From contig WTGP01000018.1 of assembly GCA_011523505.1 (NCBI GenBank), positions 431,777 to 495,776 of the forward strand: DNA of 64,000 nucleotides, given 5' to 3'. The notes beneath the pieces were generated by a model. It saw only the letters and a list, made by a program, of their open reading frames with translations, ran no database searches and had not been told where the DNA came from. Below, one piece after another: positions 19,535-27,553 of the stretch (position 1 is the stretch's first letter; each line of letters starts with the position of its first letter). This DNA is from Gammaproteobacteria bacterium. Its GTDB lineage: Bacteria > Pseudomonadota > Gammaproteobacteria > Steroidobacterales > Foliamicaceae. The translations under genes were made by a program, and so were the position numbers.

Positions 19535-20343
19535 GTCCGCCTGCGACGAAGGTAATCCCGAATCGCCGGAGCGACCGTCTCGTTGAGGTAGCGTGTCCGC
19601 GGGGTCGTTCCCCACCATCCGGAGTGACCGCCCGCCGAGGGATGGGTGAAGGTCAGCAGATCCACCGGCCTTCCGGCGATCTCCGCGACCTCGGCGGTTT
19701 CTCCTTTCGGCGGATGCGGCAAGGCATTGGCCATCCAGCGCCGCAGTCCCAGTCCGTGCACCACGATCACCGTCGGCTCCAGGATTTCCATGGTCCGCAG
19801 GAAATGCGGGGCGCAGTTGCGTTGCATCGCAAGACTTGAGTTGCCCCGCCCTCCCCCGTGCGCGTCCCTGCTTCGGGGTTTTTCCAGCGCCGTGCAGTGC
19901 AGATAGTTCACCTGCGCACAGCCATCGAAGACATGCCCGTCGAGGAGGCGCTCGCCTTCTTCGTCTTCGCCCGGTTCGCGCCCAAGGAGCAATCGCATCG
20001 TGGAGGTCACGCCCTTCATGTGCGGATTGCGTCCTCGAAAACCTGCTTTCGCCGATAAGTCGAGCATTTCCGAACGCCCTGCGAGATTCACGCATTCGCG
20101 GGCCTGTCCATATTCCTGGCCCAGCACCACGATGCGCATCGCACTTCCGTTGACTTCCAGGTCGTAGTGCCGGCCGACATGATTCATCTGGCCCTTGTGG
20201 AAAGGCAACCCCGCCCGACTCGCCCGGCATTGCGCGTAACTGCCGCAGATGAACGAACCGTCCTCTGCGAGCAGATTCGCCCTCACGTAGTCTTCAAGCA
20301 ATCGGACCCGTTTGCGGGTCCGCTCCGGGTGAGAAGAGATCAC
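19525..20343 (-). CDS. Hypothetical protein, possible uracil-DNA glycosylase fold
   Basis: A 272-residue soluble protein without signal peptide. Two features recall the uracil-DNA glycosylase superfamily: a central strand ending in a Gly-rich turn (MRIVVLGQEYG) and a late THPSAGG segment resembling the HPS motif after the last strand. Between them lies a Cys-containing region (FDGCAQVNYLHC). The resemblance is too weak to assign activity, and iron-sulfur ligands are not arranged as in known family 4 or 5 enzymes. The proposed start is GTG. It overlaps the convergent dehydratase gene by ten bases. A perfect 8-bp inverted repeat lies in its first codons. Confidence 0.55.
   Translation of the reverse strand: MISSHPERTRKRVRLLEDYVRANLLAEDGSFICGSYAQCRASRAGLPFHKGQMNHVGRHYDLEVNGSAMRIVVLGQEYGQARECVNLAGRSEMLDLSAKAGFRGRNPHMKGVTSTMRLLLGREPGEDEEGERLLDGHVFDGCAQVNYLHCTALEKPRSRDAHGGGRGNSSLAMQRNCAPHFLRTMEILEPTVIVVHGLGLRRWMANALPHPPKGETAEVAEIAGRPVDLLTFTHPSAGGHSGWWGTTPRTRYLNETVAPAIRDYLRRRRTYG
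20303..20322. repeat. Perfect 8-bp inverted repeat with 4-base loop
   Basis: CGGACCCG and CGGGTCCG flank TTTG. The hairpin falls within the first 15 codons of the possible UDG-fold gene (read on the minus strand). If that gene starts further downstream, the hairpin would be in its leader. No U-run follows on either strand, so it is not an intrinsic terminator. Confidence 0.5.
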
Positions 20344-20398
20344 TATTCCAGTCTGGCGCCCGGGAGATTCGAACCCTAGTACATTCGGGTCAAGCGCA

Positions 20399-21322
20399 TC
20401 AATGTTTGGCCCTGGCGTATTGCTCTCCGGCTTCGAGGGCTACCGGCAGGCGATTGCGCCGCTGGGGCAGCGGGCAGGTCGCAAAGTCGGTGAAGGCGCA
20501 GGGCGGGTTTATGGCCTTGTTGAAATCCAGTGTCACGGTTCCATCGGCGCGGCGGGGAGCGAAGGCGTACAGGTATCGGCCCGCGGGATAGGTCGTCTTC
20601 CCTGTGGTCAGGTCGGCGAAAATCAGCAGGAATCCGGGTCCGGCGGCATAGGCCTCCAGTGAAAGCGGCTCGCCGCCAAGCTCGAATGACAGTATCCCCG
20701 GGGCCGTGGGCTTCCAGCCCAGCCCTTCCACCACCGTATTCAGGATGCGCTCCTCGGGCTGTGCGTAGGGCTCGAATCGCGCCTCCACGCGCCAGGCGGG
20801 GTCCGTGGGATAGGCGGGTATTCCGGAGAAAGCGCTCACCGCCGGGTGGTTCAGGTCGCGCAGGCGCACGCCCATACGGTCCAGGCGGCCGATCGCATGC
20901 CAGGAAAGCGAACCGTGCGTCAGGATCGTGGGATCGCCTTCCTCGTCGTGCACCAGGCGCAACTGCGTGACCCGTTCGCCGTTGCTGAAGACTTCCGCGC
21001 CCGGGTCCGCCCGGAACTCAACAATCCCGTTCTCCCACACAAAGGCGCCAAGGTTAGGAGCAGCCGGCAAGTCCGCCAGCACGATATCGTTGTCGGGCGC
21101 CGCCCCCATCCGCGTGGCGCCCGGTTCGAGCCAGTAGAGCCCCGCCAGGTTCAACCAGCCGTCCGGCCCTTTCAGTTCCTCCTCCCGCTCTGCACGCCAT
21201 TCGGCGATAGACCGGGGGTAGTCGGAAGCTCCTGATGACTCAGCCGGGCCGGCCGCAGCGCCGGCCGTCAGAAGCCAGGCCGAAAAGAGCAGCGTGCCCA
21301 GGGAGTATCGCGTCAGTACCAC
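20399..21322 (-). CDS. DUF1684 family secreted protein
   Basis: A 307-residue protein with a signal peptide (about residues 1-24) and the conserved features of DUF1684. These are an N-terminal WRAEREEELKGPDGWLNLAGLYWL block, an FHA-like beta-rich middle, and the C-terminal signature DFNKAINPPCAFTDFATCP with its two cysteines. Function of the family is not established. It stands alone on the minus strand between the possible UDG-fold gene and the toxin-antitoxin pair. Confidence 0.85.
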   Translation of the reverse strand: MVLTRYSLGTLLFSAWLLTAGAAAGPAESSGASDYPRSIAEWRAEREEELKGPDGWLNLAGLYWLEPGATRMGAAPDNDIVLADLPAAPNLGAFVWENGIVEFRADPGAEVFSNGERVTQLRLVHDEEGDPTILTHGSLSWHAIGRLDRMGVRLRDLNHPAVSAFSGIPAYPTDPAWRVEARFEPYAQPEERILNTVVEGLGWKPTAPGILSFELGGEPLSLEAYAAGPGFLLIFADLTTGKTTYPAGRYLYAFAPRRADGTVTLDFNKAINPPCAFTDFATCPLPQRRNRLPVALEAGEQYARAKH

Positions 21323-21331
21323 GTGAGCATT

Positions 21332-21754
21332 CTACGATCGCCGTGCCACCGGTCGGCCTGAGGCAGGCGTAATGACCTCGCAGACCGGCCCGGTGGCGCG
21401 GCCCAGCCTCCGATCCAGAGTCGCCAACGGGCACTCGAAAGCTTCGGCCATGGCCACGTACCAGGCGTCATAGCTGCTCAGGTTGCTTCGCAGCTCCCAG
21501 ACGCGTCCCGCAAAGGGCGCGAAGGGAAACAACTGGACGTCGAGCCGAAGCAGATCCCGGTGTGCGCTGTTCGCCTCAAGCCCGGAAATCCTGTCGGCCC
21601 GCTCCAACCGTCGCAGGATGTTGCTGCACTCCGCCATGGCAAGTTCCGGAGCGGTAAGCGAGCCCTGGGCAATAAGGAATTCCGCCCATTGCCCTTCGCG
21701 TCCCGAGTCAACCAGCGCCGCGACGATTGCGGACGCATCCAGGACCAGCGTCAC
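21332..21754 (-). CDS. PIN-domain ribonuclease toxin (VapC-like)
   Basis: A 140-residue PIN domain with the four acidic metal ligands expected of VapC: Asp6 (LVLDASA), Glu42 (AMAECSN), Asp96 (SSYDAWYVA) and Asp114 (ATLDRRL). VapC toxins usually cleave specific tRNAs or rRNA when freed from the antitoxin. Its start overlaps the antitoxin stop by four bases, the standard coupled arrangement. All catalytic residues are intact, so an active toxin is expected. Confidence 0.88.
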   Translation of the reverse strand: MTLVLDASAIVAALVDSGREGQWAEFLIAQGSLTAPELAMAECSNILRRLERADRISGLEANSAHRDLLRLDVQLFPFAPFAGRVWELRSNLSSYDAWYVAMAEAFECPLATLDRRLGRATGPVCEVITPASGRPVARRS

Positions 21755-21987
21755 TCTCGATCCGCATCGCGCGCGCGCACAATGCTGTAGGGTGTGACGC
21801 GCGTCCCTGCGGCCTCCTTTCGGTCACGAACCGCGTTCAGCCATTGCTCGGGTGACGGACGAGCCGCAATCCGCTCCAGTTCGCCACGCAAAAATTCCTG
21901 CATGGACTGGCGCTGCAGCGCGGCGCGCGAGGCAAGTTCGTCCCGCACCTTCTCGGGCACGCCCCTAATGGTCAATTGCACGGACAT
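21751..21987 (-). CDS. Antitoxin, FitA/VapB ribbon-helix-helix type
   Basis: A 78-residue protein with an N-terminal ribbon-helix-helix DNA-binding domain (SVQLTIRGVPEKVRDELASR) and a C-terminal toxin-binding tail, as in FitA-type antitoxins. It precedes and overlaps the VapC-like toxin by four bases. Antitoxins of this type repress their own operon, and direct repeats immediately upstream are candidate operators. Confidence 0.87.
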   Translation of the reverse strand: MSVQLTIRGVPEKVRDELASRAALQRQSMQEFLRGELERIAARPSPEQWLNAVRDRKEAAGTRVTPYSIVRARDADRE

Positions 21988-22033
21988 GAACGCATTATGC
22001 CATTGCTGCCTGCATTATGAACGCAGTAATGCG
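21986..22033 (-). promoter_or_regulatory. Candidate operator/promoter of the toxin-antitoxin operon
   Basis: Directly upstream of, and touching, the antitoxin start are two near-identical direct repeats on the plus strand: ATGAACGCATTATGC at 21986-22000 and ATGAACGCAGTAATGC at 22017-22032. GCATTA/TAATGC inverted arms are embedded in them. On the minus strand the second repeat contains CATAAT, a possible -10. Direct repeats about 31 bases apart suit binding of ribbon-helix-helix antitoxin dimers and autoregulation. The repeats are seen directly; the regulatory role is inferred. Confidence 0.5.
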
Positions 22034-22073
22034 CGATTGAGGGAGGAGGCGCCGGTGCACGACCCTGCGGGAA

Positions 22074-23465
22074 CTATCTTGCGATTTCAGCTCGCGCATC
22101 CGACGGCAAGGAGCCGGTGCCGGCGGGCTGCTGGGCTGGATCGCGGCGCGTTTGCGCACGGCCCAGCGCCACGGAAAGCGCGCTCCATACGGCGGCGAAG
22201 GGCGTGACAGCCGCAACCATGACCCCCAGGCTGCCCAGCGCACTGAGCAGGGCATGGATGCCGGCACCTGCCAGGTCGCCGCCCCGGTAGAGGAAAACGT
22301 CGATCAACGGCTTGGCCTTGTATCGCTCCGAAGGCGGCACGACGATGAATAGAGTCTCGCGGGCGGGGCGCGACAAAGCGTAGCGGGTAGTGCGATGCAC
22401 GGCCTGGAATATGGCCATCACGCCGAAAAGCGGCCAGATGGCCAGAATTGCGAAACCCGCCAGCGTTACCAGAGGCAGAATCGCCAGCGTCCAGCCGACG
22501 CCCAGACGCCGGATCACTCGGGTCGCGATGAAGACCTGAGTGAGAAGTGTCAGCGACTGGGCGAGCGCGTCGAAGAGAGCGAACGCACCCACCAGTCCGC
22601 TAAACGTATCGTTTGCAACATAGATGAAGTTGGCCTGGGTGAAATAGATCAGCGTGTTGGAAACGGCCATAAACACAATGAACAGCGCGATCCCCACCAG
22701 GTATGGCGACGTTCCCACCGCCTTCAAACCGTCGAAGAACCCGCCGCCTATGCGTTGCACCGGCATCGCTACCGGCGTCCTTCCCGGCTCGCCAAGACTC
22801 GAATGGCTGGACTGAACGGCCGTCTCATCCAGCCTCAACATTACGACGATAGCCACCACGAACAACGCCGCCCCGGTCAGCATCAGTCCCACCGGCAAGT
22901 AAGCTGACTCGGTCATATTGCTGATCAGGTTGGTAGTCCAGCCGCCCACCGCGGCTCCCAGCGTCCCTCCGACCGTGATGAAGGGAAAAATGCGCTTACC
23001 CTGATCGACAATAAATATGTCGGCCATGAATGCCCAGAACAAGCTGGTGCTGAACAGGTTGATCGTGCTGAGCCACACGTAGAACGTGTATCCGACTCCG
23101 CGCGCCAGCGGCGTCTCCGTATCGCTGCCGATCAATCCGCCGCCAGCCTGGGCGTTCGCGAACAGCAGCGCCGCGAATCCCAGAAGACACACGACGACGA
23201 ACCCGTAGCCGGCCGGAATGAACCGGCGCCGGTTCATGCGAGCGACCACGCCGGCAAAAAGCAGGACAAGGATCAGGGAAGAAACGGACGTAACCGCGAA
23301 CAGCCAGCGGAGTTCGTCCATGCCCCGCGCCACGCCCATTGCGTCGCGGACCGGGCGCAGGAAGAAATAGCCGCACAACACGCAAAAATGAAATAGCGCA
23401 GCGAGCAAGGCCAGGCGCAACTCGCCCCGCTTGAAATTCAATACGCGCGCAGCCCAATCCGTCAT
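22074..23465 (-). CDS. MFS-fold transporter related to NTP/NDP (NTT) carriers
   Basis: A 463-residue integral membrane protein with about twelve helices. The N-terminus (FKRGELRLALLAALFHFCVLCGYFFLRPVRD) resembles the Npt1/Npt2 nucleotide-transporter family, in which helix 1 is followed by LRPVRD. Free-living bacteria carry shorter homologues of unknown substrate, so ATP/ADP exchange should not be assumed. It lies 23 bases after the BCCT transporter gene on the same strand. Confidence 0.75.
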   Translation of the reverse strand: MTDWAARVLNFKRGELRLALLAALFHFCVLCGYFFLRPVRDAMGVARGMDELRWLFAVTSVSSLILVLLFAGVVARMNRRRFIPAGYGFVVVCLLGFAALLFANAQAGGGLIGSDTETPLARGVGYTFYVWLSTINLFSTSLFWAFMADIFIVDQGKRIFPFITVGGTLGAAVGGWTTNLISNMTESAYLPVGLMLTGAALFVVAIVVMLRLDETAVQSSHSSLGEPGRTPVAMPVQRIGGGFFDGLKAVGTSPYLVGIALFIVFMAVSNTLIYFTQANFIYVANDTFSGLVGAFALFDALAQSLTLLTQVFIATRVIRRLGVGWTLAILPLVTLAGFAILAIWPLFGVMAIFQAVHRTTRYALSRPARETLFIVVPPSERYKAKPLIDVFLYRGGDLAGAGIHALLSALGSLGVMVAAVTPFAAVWSALSVALGRAQTRRDPAQQPAGTGSLPSDARAEIAR

Positions 23466-23488
23466 GTTTTTCTCCCTCGCCCCTTCCC

Positions 23489-25063
23489 TCAGGAGCCTTT
23501 CGACGACGACGCGCCGTTTACGTCCAGGTCCGCCCGGTCTTCGCGAAGAAGCCGGAACAGCGAGACCGTCATTGCTACGCCGATGACCAGCAAAGGCAGA
23601 GATACTACCAGCGATGCCGACTTCGCGGCCTGTAATCCGCCCACGAAAATCAATCCGATGGGCAGGACCACGATCGCCAGGGCCCAGAACACGCGATGCC
23701 AGCGGTGCGGATTCAGCCCCGCTGTCAGCCCCCTGGTGGCTGAAGCCGCGATCGCGTACGAGGCGGAATCATAGGTGGTCGCGATGAATATGAAGGTAAG
23801 CGCCACATAGGACAGCAGCGGCAGGGGAAAGGGCTTGAGGGCGGAAAGAAACCCGGCAATGGCGGTTTCCGGCCCGTCCGCGGCGAGAATCTCGCGAACG
23901 GCCAGCTCTCCGCTGGTGTCCATCCATTGCGCCGTGTTGCCGATACAAACAAAGAAGAGGGCGCAGCCCAGCGTGCCGTAGAGCAGCATCCCGCCAATCA
24001 CTTGCCGCAGGGAGCGGCCGCGTGAAATCCGGGTAACGAACAGGCCCACAAAGGGCGCATACGCCAGCCACCAGGCCCAATAGAAGATCGTCCAGTCCTC
24101 GATGAAATTCGAAGACAGGATCGGGTCGGTCCAGGTGCTCATTCGGACGAATTCCTGGATCATCAGTCCGAAGCTGCTGGTCCCCAGTTTGAGCGCGAAT
24201 CCCGTGGGGCCGGTCAGGAGAACGTAGATCGCGAAGATGATCGCGGCAATGGCGTTGATCTCGCTGAATCGCTTGATGCCTTTGTCGATGCCCAGGTACA
24301 CGCTGGTGGCGAAAAGGGCAACGGAAATCGCGATCACACCCACGTCGATGGCGAACGTCTCGCCGATCCCGAACAGCGCGCTGATGCAGGCGCCGACCAT
24401 CGGGGTCGCGAGGCTCAAAGAGGTGGCCGTTCCGCCCACCATCGCGACGACAAAAATGAAGTCCACCACCCTGCCGAAGGGCCGGCTGGACACATCGTGG
24501 CCCATCAGTCCGACCAGCGATGTGGAGAGCCGCAGGTAGGCAACTTTTCTCTGGTAATACGGATAGGCAATCGCCACCGTTGCCAGGGCGTAAAGCGCCC
24601 AGGCCGATACGCCCCAGTGAAAGAACGCGTAGGCCGGCGCAACCTCCAGCGCTTCCGCCGAACCGGGCTCCAGGCCGAATGGCGGCGTATCAGCGTAATA
24701 CACCCACTCGATCGGCGCCCAGTACAACAGGCCGCCACCGATCCCGGTGCAGAACAGCATTGCCACCCAGGAAAACGTGGAGTAGGCAGGCCGGGCGGCC
24801 TTTCCGCCCAAACGATAGCGTCCGTAGCGGCCCAGGGCGATTACGGCCAGCACTATGGTCGCCGCCGCGACGGCCCATTGGTATACGACGCCCACTTCGC
24901 CGGCAATCCAGCTATATGTCCTGTCGACGGCCTTGCCGGCGAATTCGGGAAAGCCCAGCAGAAAGGTCCCCCACGCGACGATCACGGCGACCATCGCCCA
25001 GAACAGAACGCGGTCAACCTGCACCGCAGGCGCGCTCGCCCTGGCTTCGGAATCGCTTGTCAA
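23489..25063 (-). CDS. BCCT family betaine/carnitine/choline-type transporter
   Basis: A 524-residue transporter with twelve membrane segments and the BCCT signatures GIGGGLLYWAPIEWVYY and WTIFYWAWWLAYAPFVGLF. The second supplies the tryptophan-rich box that forms the quaternary-amine site in BetP and CaiT. It lacks the long charged C-terminal osmosensing domain of BetP, so it may be constitutive or an exchanger. It begins 12 bases before the end of lysS, with the NTT-like gene downstream. The substrate is probably a trimethylammonium or similar zwitterion. Confidence 0.88.
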   Translation of the reverse strand: MTSDSEARASAPAVQVDRVLFWAMVAVIVAWGTFLLGFPEFAGKAVDRTYSWIAGEVGVVYQWAVAAATIVLAVIALGRYGRYRLGGKAARPAYSTFSWVAMLFCTGIGGGLLYWAPIEWVYYADTPPFGLEPGSAEALEVAPAYAFFHWGVSAWALYALATVAIAYPYYQRKVAYLRLSTSLVGLMGHDVSSRPFGRVVDFIFVVAMVGGTATSLSLATPMVGACISALFGIGETFAIDVGVIAISVALFATSVYLGIDKGIKRFSEINAIAAIIFAIYVLLTGPTGFALKLGTSSFGLMIQEFVRMSTWTDPILSSNFIEDWTIFYWAWWLAYAPFVGLFVTRISRGRSLRQVIGGMLLYGTLGCALFFVCIGNTAQWMDTSGELAVREILAADGPETAIAGFLSALKPFPLPLLSYVALTFIFIATTYDSASYAIAASATRGLTAGLNPHRWHRVFWALAIVVLPIGLIFVGGLQAAKSASLVVSLPLLVIGVAMTVSLFRLLREDRADLDVNGASSSKGS

Positions 25064-25075
25064 CTCGTGTTCGTG

Positions 25076-26590
25076 TCAGCCGCGCAACTGGGGGAACAGC
25101 AGTACATCGCGAATGGCCGGCTGGTCGGTGAGAAACATGACGAGGCGGTCCACGCCCAGGCCCAGGCCGGCGGTCGGCGGCAGGCCGTATTCCAGCGCCG
25201 TCACGAAGTCCTCGTCGTACAGCATGGCCTCGTCGTCGCCGCTCTCGCGCAGGCGGACCTGCTCGCGGAAGCGGCGGGCCTGGTCTTCGGCGTCGTTCAG
25301 TTCCGAGAAGCCGTTCACCAGTTCCCGCCCGGCGATATACAGTTCGTAACGGTCGGTGATCTCGGGATCGTCGTCGCTGGCGCGCGACAGCGGCGAAACC
25401 TCGGCCGGGTGGCCGGTAATGAACACCGGCCCGGCAAGCCGGTCCTCCACCGTGCGGTCGAACAGCTCGGCCAGGAGCTTGCCCCAGCCCGCGTTTGCAG
25501 GCGGGTCGCTCTCGAGACCCAGGCGCGCGCGGCATTCGAGGAGGTATTCCGCATCGCGCAGCCGCGCCGCGTCCAGGCCCGGAATATGCTCAACCACCGC
25601 CTGCTCCATGCTCAAGCGCGGCCAGTCGCCGCCCAGTTCATAGTCCTCCCCCTGGTAGGTCACCCGGGTCCCGCCGACTACCGCTTCGGCCGCCGCACGG
25701 ATCATCTCCTGCGTCATCCGCATGAAGTCGTTGTAGTCGGCGTAGGCCTGGTAAACCTCCAGCATCGTGAATTCGGGGTTGTGCTGGGTCGAAAGACCTT
25801 CGTTGCGGAAACAGCGGTTCATCTCGAAGACGCGCTCCATGCCGCCCACCACCAGCCGCTTGAGATGCAGTTCCAGGGCCACGCGCAGATACAGGTCCCG
25901 ATCCAGCGCGTGATGCCGCGTGGCAAAGGGTCGCGCGGCTGCGCCGCCGGCTATGGACTGCATTACGGGCGTTTCCACCTCCATGAACCCGCGGCCGGCC
26001 AGAAACTCCCTCAGCGCCGAAATCATGCGCGCGCGGCGCTCGAATACCTTGCGCGAGTCGCGGTTCACGATCAAGTCCAGGTAGCGGCGCCGATAGCGCT
26101 GTTCGCGGTCGGTCAGCCCGTGGAATTTCTCCGGCAACGGGCGCAGGGCCTTCGTAAGCAGCTCGGTCTCGCTGACTTCGACGCTCAACTCGCCGGTACG
26201 CGTGCGCACCACGACGCCCCGCGCCCAGACGATATCGCCCAGGTCCATGCCCCCGGTTTGCGCGTATGCGTCCTCGCCCATCGCGTCGCGCGACAGCATC
26301 AGCTGGATCCGCCCGCTGCCGTCCTGGATCGAAACGAAACTCAGACGCCCCATCCGGCGTTGCGACACCAGGCGCCCCGCCACCCTGACCTCGCGCCCGA
26401 GTTCCTTCAGCGCTGCCGCATCCGTTTCGGCGTATTCCCGCTGCAATTCCGCGGCCCCGGCGTCGGGCCGGTAGTGGTTGGGGAAGGACCAGCCGGCTTC
26501 CCGCAGCGCCTTGAGCTTGCGCCGGCGCTCGGCGATCAGGCGGTGTTCCGGGACGGTGTCGGACGACCGTTCGTTGGGCGGCGCGGGCAT
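25076..26590 (-). CDS. lysS: Lysyl-tRNA synthetase, class II
   Basis: A 504-residue class II synthetase, the same length as E. coli LysS. The N-terminal OB-fold anticodon-binding domain runs about residues 60-150 (VAGRLVSQRRMGRLSFVSIQD). Next are motif 2 (FEMNRCFRNEGLSTQHNPEF) and motif 3 (GLGLGVDRLVM) near the C-terminus. The ATG at 26590 was chosen because upstream in-frame residues run through the intergenic region toward the divergent purU. In many gammaproteobacteria lysS directly follows prfB. Here prfB has the same orientation but is about 18.8 kb upstream. Confidence 0.95.
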   Translation of the reverse strand: MPAPPNERSSDTVPEHRLIAERRRKLKALREAGWSFPNHYRPDAGAAELQREYAETDAAALKELGREVRVAGRLVSQRRMGRLSFVSIQDGSGRIQLMLSRDAMGEDAYAQTGGMDLGDIVWARGVVVRTRTGELSVEVSETELLTKALRPLPEKFHGLTDREQRYRRRYLDLIVNRDSRKVFERRARMISALREFLAGRGFMEVETPVMQSIAGGAAARPFATRHHALDRDLYLRVALELHLKRLVVGGMERVFEMNRCFRNEGLSTQHNPEFTMLEVYQAYADYNDFMRMTQEMIRAAAEAVVGGTRVTYQGEDYELGGDWPRLSMEQAVVEHIPGLDAARLRDAEYLLECRARLGLESDPPANAGWGKLLAELFDRTVEDRLAGPVFITGHPAEVSPLSRASDDDPEITDRYELYIAGRELVNGFSELNDAEDQARRFREQVRLRESGDDEAMLYDEDFVTALEYGLPPTAGLGLGVDRLVMFLTDQPAIRDVLLFPQLRG

Positions 26591-26670
26591 GGACCGGATT
26601 GTACGGCGTGATGCGGGATGCACGGGGATGAGCGCATAATACGCACGGCTGAACTGGCGCGGGAACACGC

Positions 26671-27513
26671 TTGACCGAATACCTGCTTGTGCTGTCCTGC
26701 CCGGACCGGACCGGGCTGATCTACGCCGTCACGCGCTGGCTGCTCGAAAACGGCTGCAACGTGCTGGACAGCGACACCTACAAGGACCCCTTCCGGGAGC
26801 GCTTCTTCATGCGCGTTCATTTCTCCGGCGATGTCGCGCTCGATGAGCTGCGCGAGTCGTTCGAGCCCAGGGCGCGAGAGCTTCAGATGCGCTGGGAGCT
26901 GGTGCTGGCCGATGCCCGTCCGCGCGTACTGATCATGGTCTCCAAACACCTGCATTGCCTGCTTGACCTGCTCAACCGGGTCCGGCTCGGCCAACTGGCG
27001 ATCGACATTCCGCTCATCGTCTCCAACCACCCCGACGCGGAATGGCTGGCGAAAGCCGCCGACATCGAATACCTCCATCTGCCGGTGACGCCGGCCAACA
27101 AGGCCGACCAGGAACAGCGGATTGTCCGGGAAATCGAGAAGCACGACGTAGACTTCGTCGTGCTGGCGCGCTACATGCAGATCATTTCGCCGACCCTGTG
27201 CGAGCGGCTGCCGGGACGGATGATCAATATTCATCATTCCTTCCTGCCGGGTTTCAAGGGCGCCAAGCCCTATCACCAGGCTTACAGGCGCGGCGTCAAG
27301 CTGATTGGCGCCACGGCACACTACGTCACCGCGCAGCTCGACGACGGCCCGATCATTGCGCAGGACGTGCAACCGGTGGGTCATCGCATGACGCCCGACG
27401 ATCTGGCCGCCGTGGGCAAGGACATCGAACGCGTCGTGCTGGCCCGCGCGGTGCAGTACCACGCGCAAAAGCGCGTGCTCATCAACGGACGCCGCACCGT
27501 CGTGTTCCGTTGA
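26671..27513 (+). CDS. purU: Formyltetrahydrofolate deformylase
   Basis: PurU hydrolyses 10-formyl-THF to THF and formate, balancing one-carbon pools. The 280-residue protein has an N-terminal ACT domain (about residues 3-80, starting LVLSCPDRTGLI) and a C-terminal formyltransferase-fold domain. Catalytic residues are Asn186 and His188 in INIHHSFLPGF and Asp224 in QLDDGPII. The start is TTG, with no ATG before the conserved first strand. It is divergent from lysS with an 80-base gap and marks the left edge of the region separating lysS from prfB. Confidence 0.94.
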   Translation: MTEYLLVLSCPDRTGLIYAVTRWLLENGCNVLDSDTYKDPFRERFFMRVHFSGDVALDELRESFEPRARELQMRWELVLADARPRVLIMVSKHLHCLLDLLNRVRLGQLAIDIPLIVSNHPDAEWLAKAADIEYLHLPVTPANKADQEQRIVREIEKHDVDFVVLARYMQIISPTLCERLPGRMINIHHSFLPGFKGAKPYHQAYRRGVKLIGATAHYVTAQLDDGPIIAQDVQPVGHRMTPDDLAAVGKDIERVVLARAVQYHAQKRVLINGRRTVVFR

Positions 27514-27553
27514 GGTTCAATTCATCGCCGGCAATACGCAAACGGGGGCGTAT

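Noticed and set aside
20353-20382. Minus-strand sequence GGTTCGAATCTCCCGGGCGCCA looks like the T-arm and 3' end of a tRNA.
   Set aside because: The T-stem does not pair fully, no matching 5' acceptor, D-arm or anticodon arm is found upstream, and the region enters the DUF1684 coding sequence. At most it is a remnant.
22074-23465. Assigning ATP/ADP exchange, as in obligate intracellular bacteria, to the NTT-like transporter.
   Set aside because: The similarity covers general family features only, and the surrounding genes indicate a metabolically complete organism.
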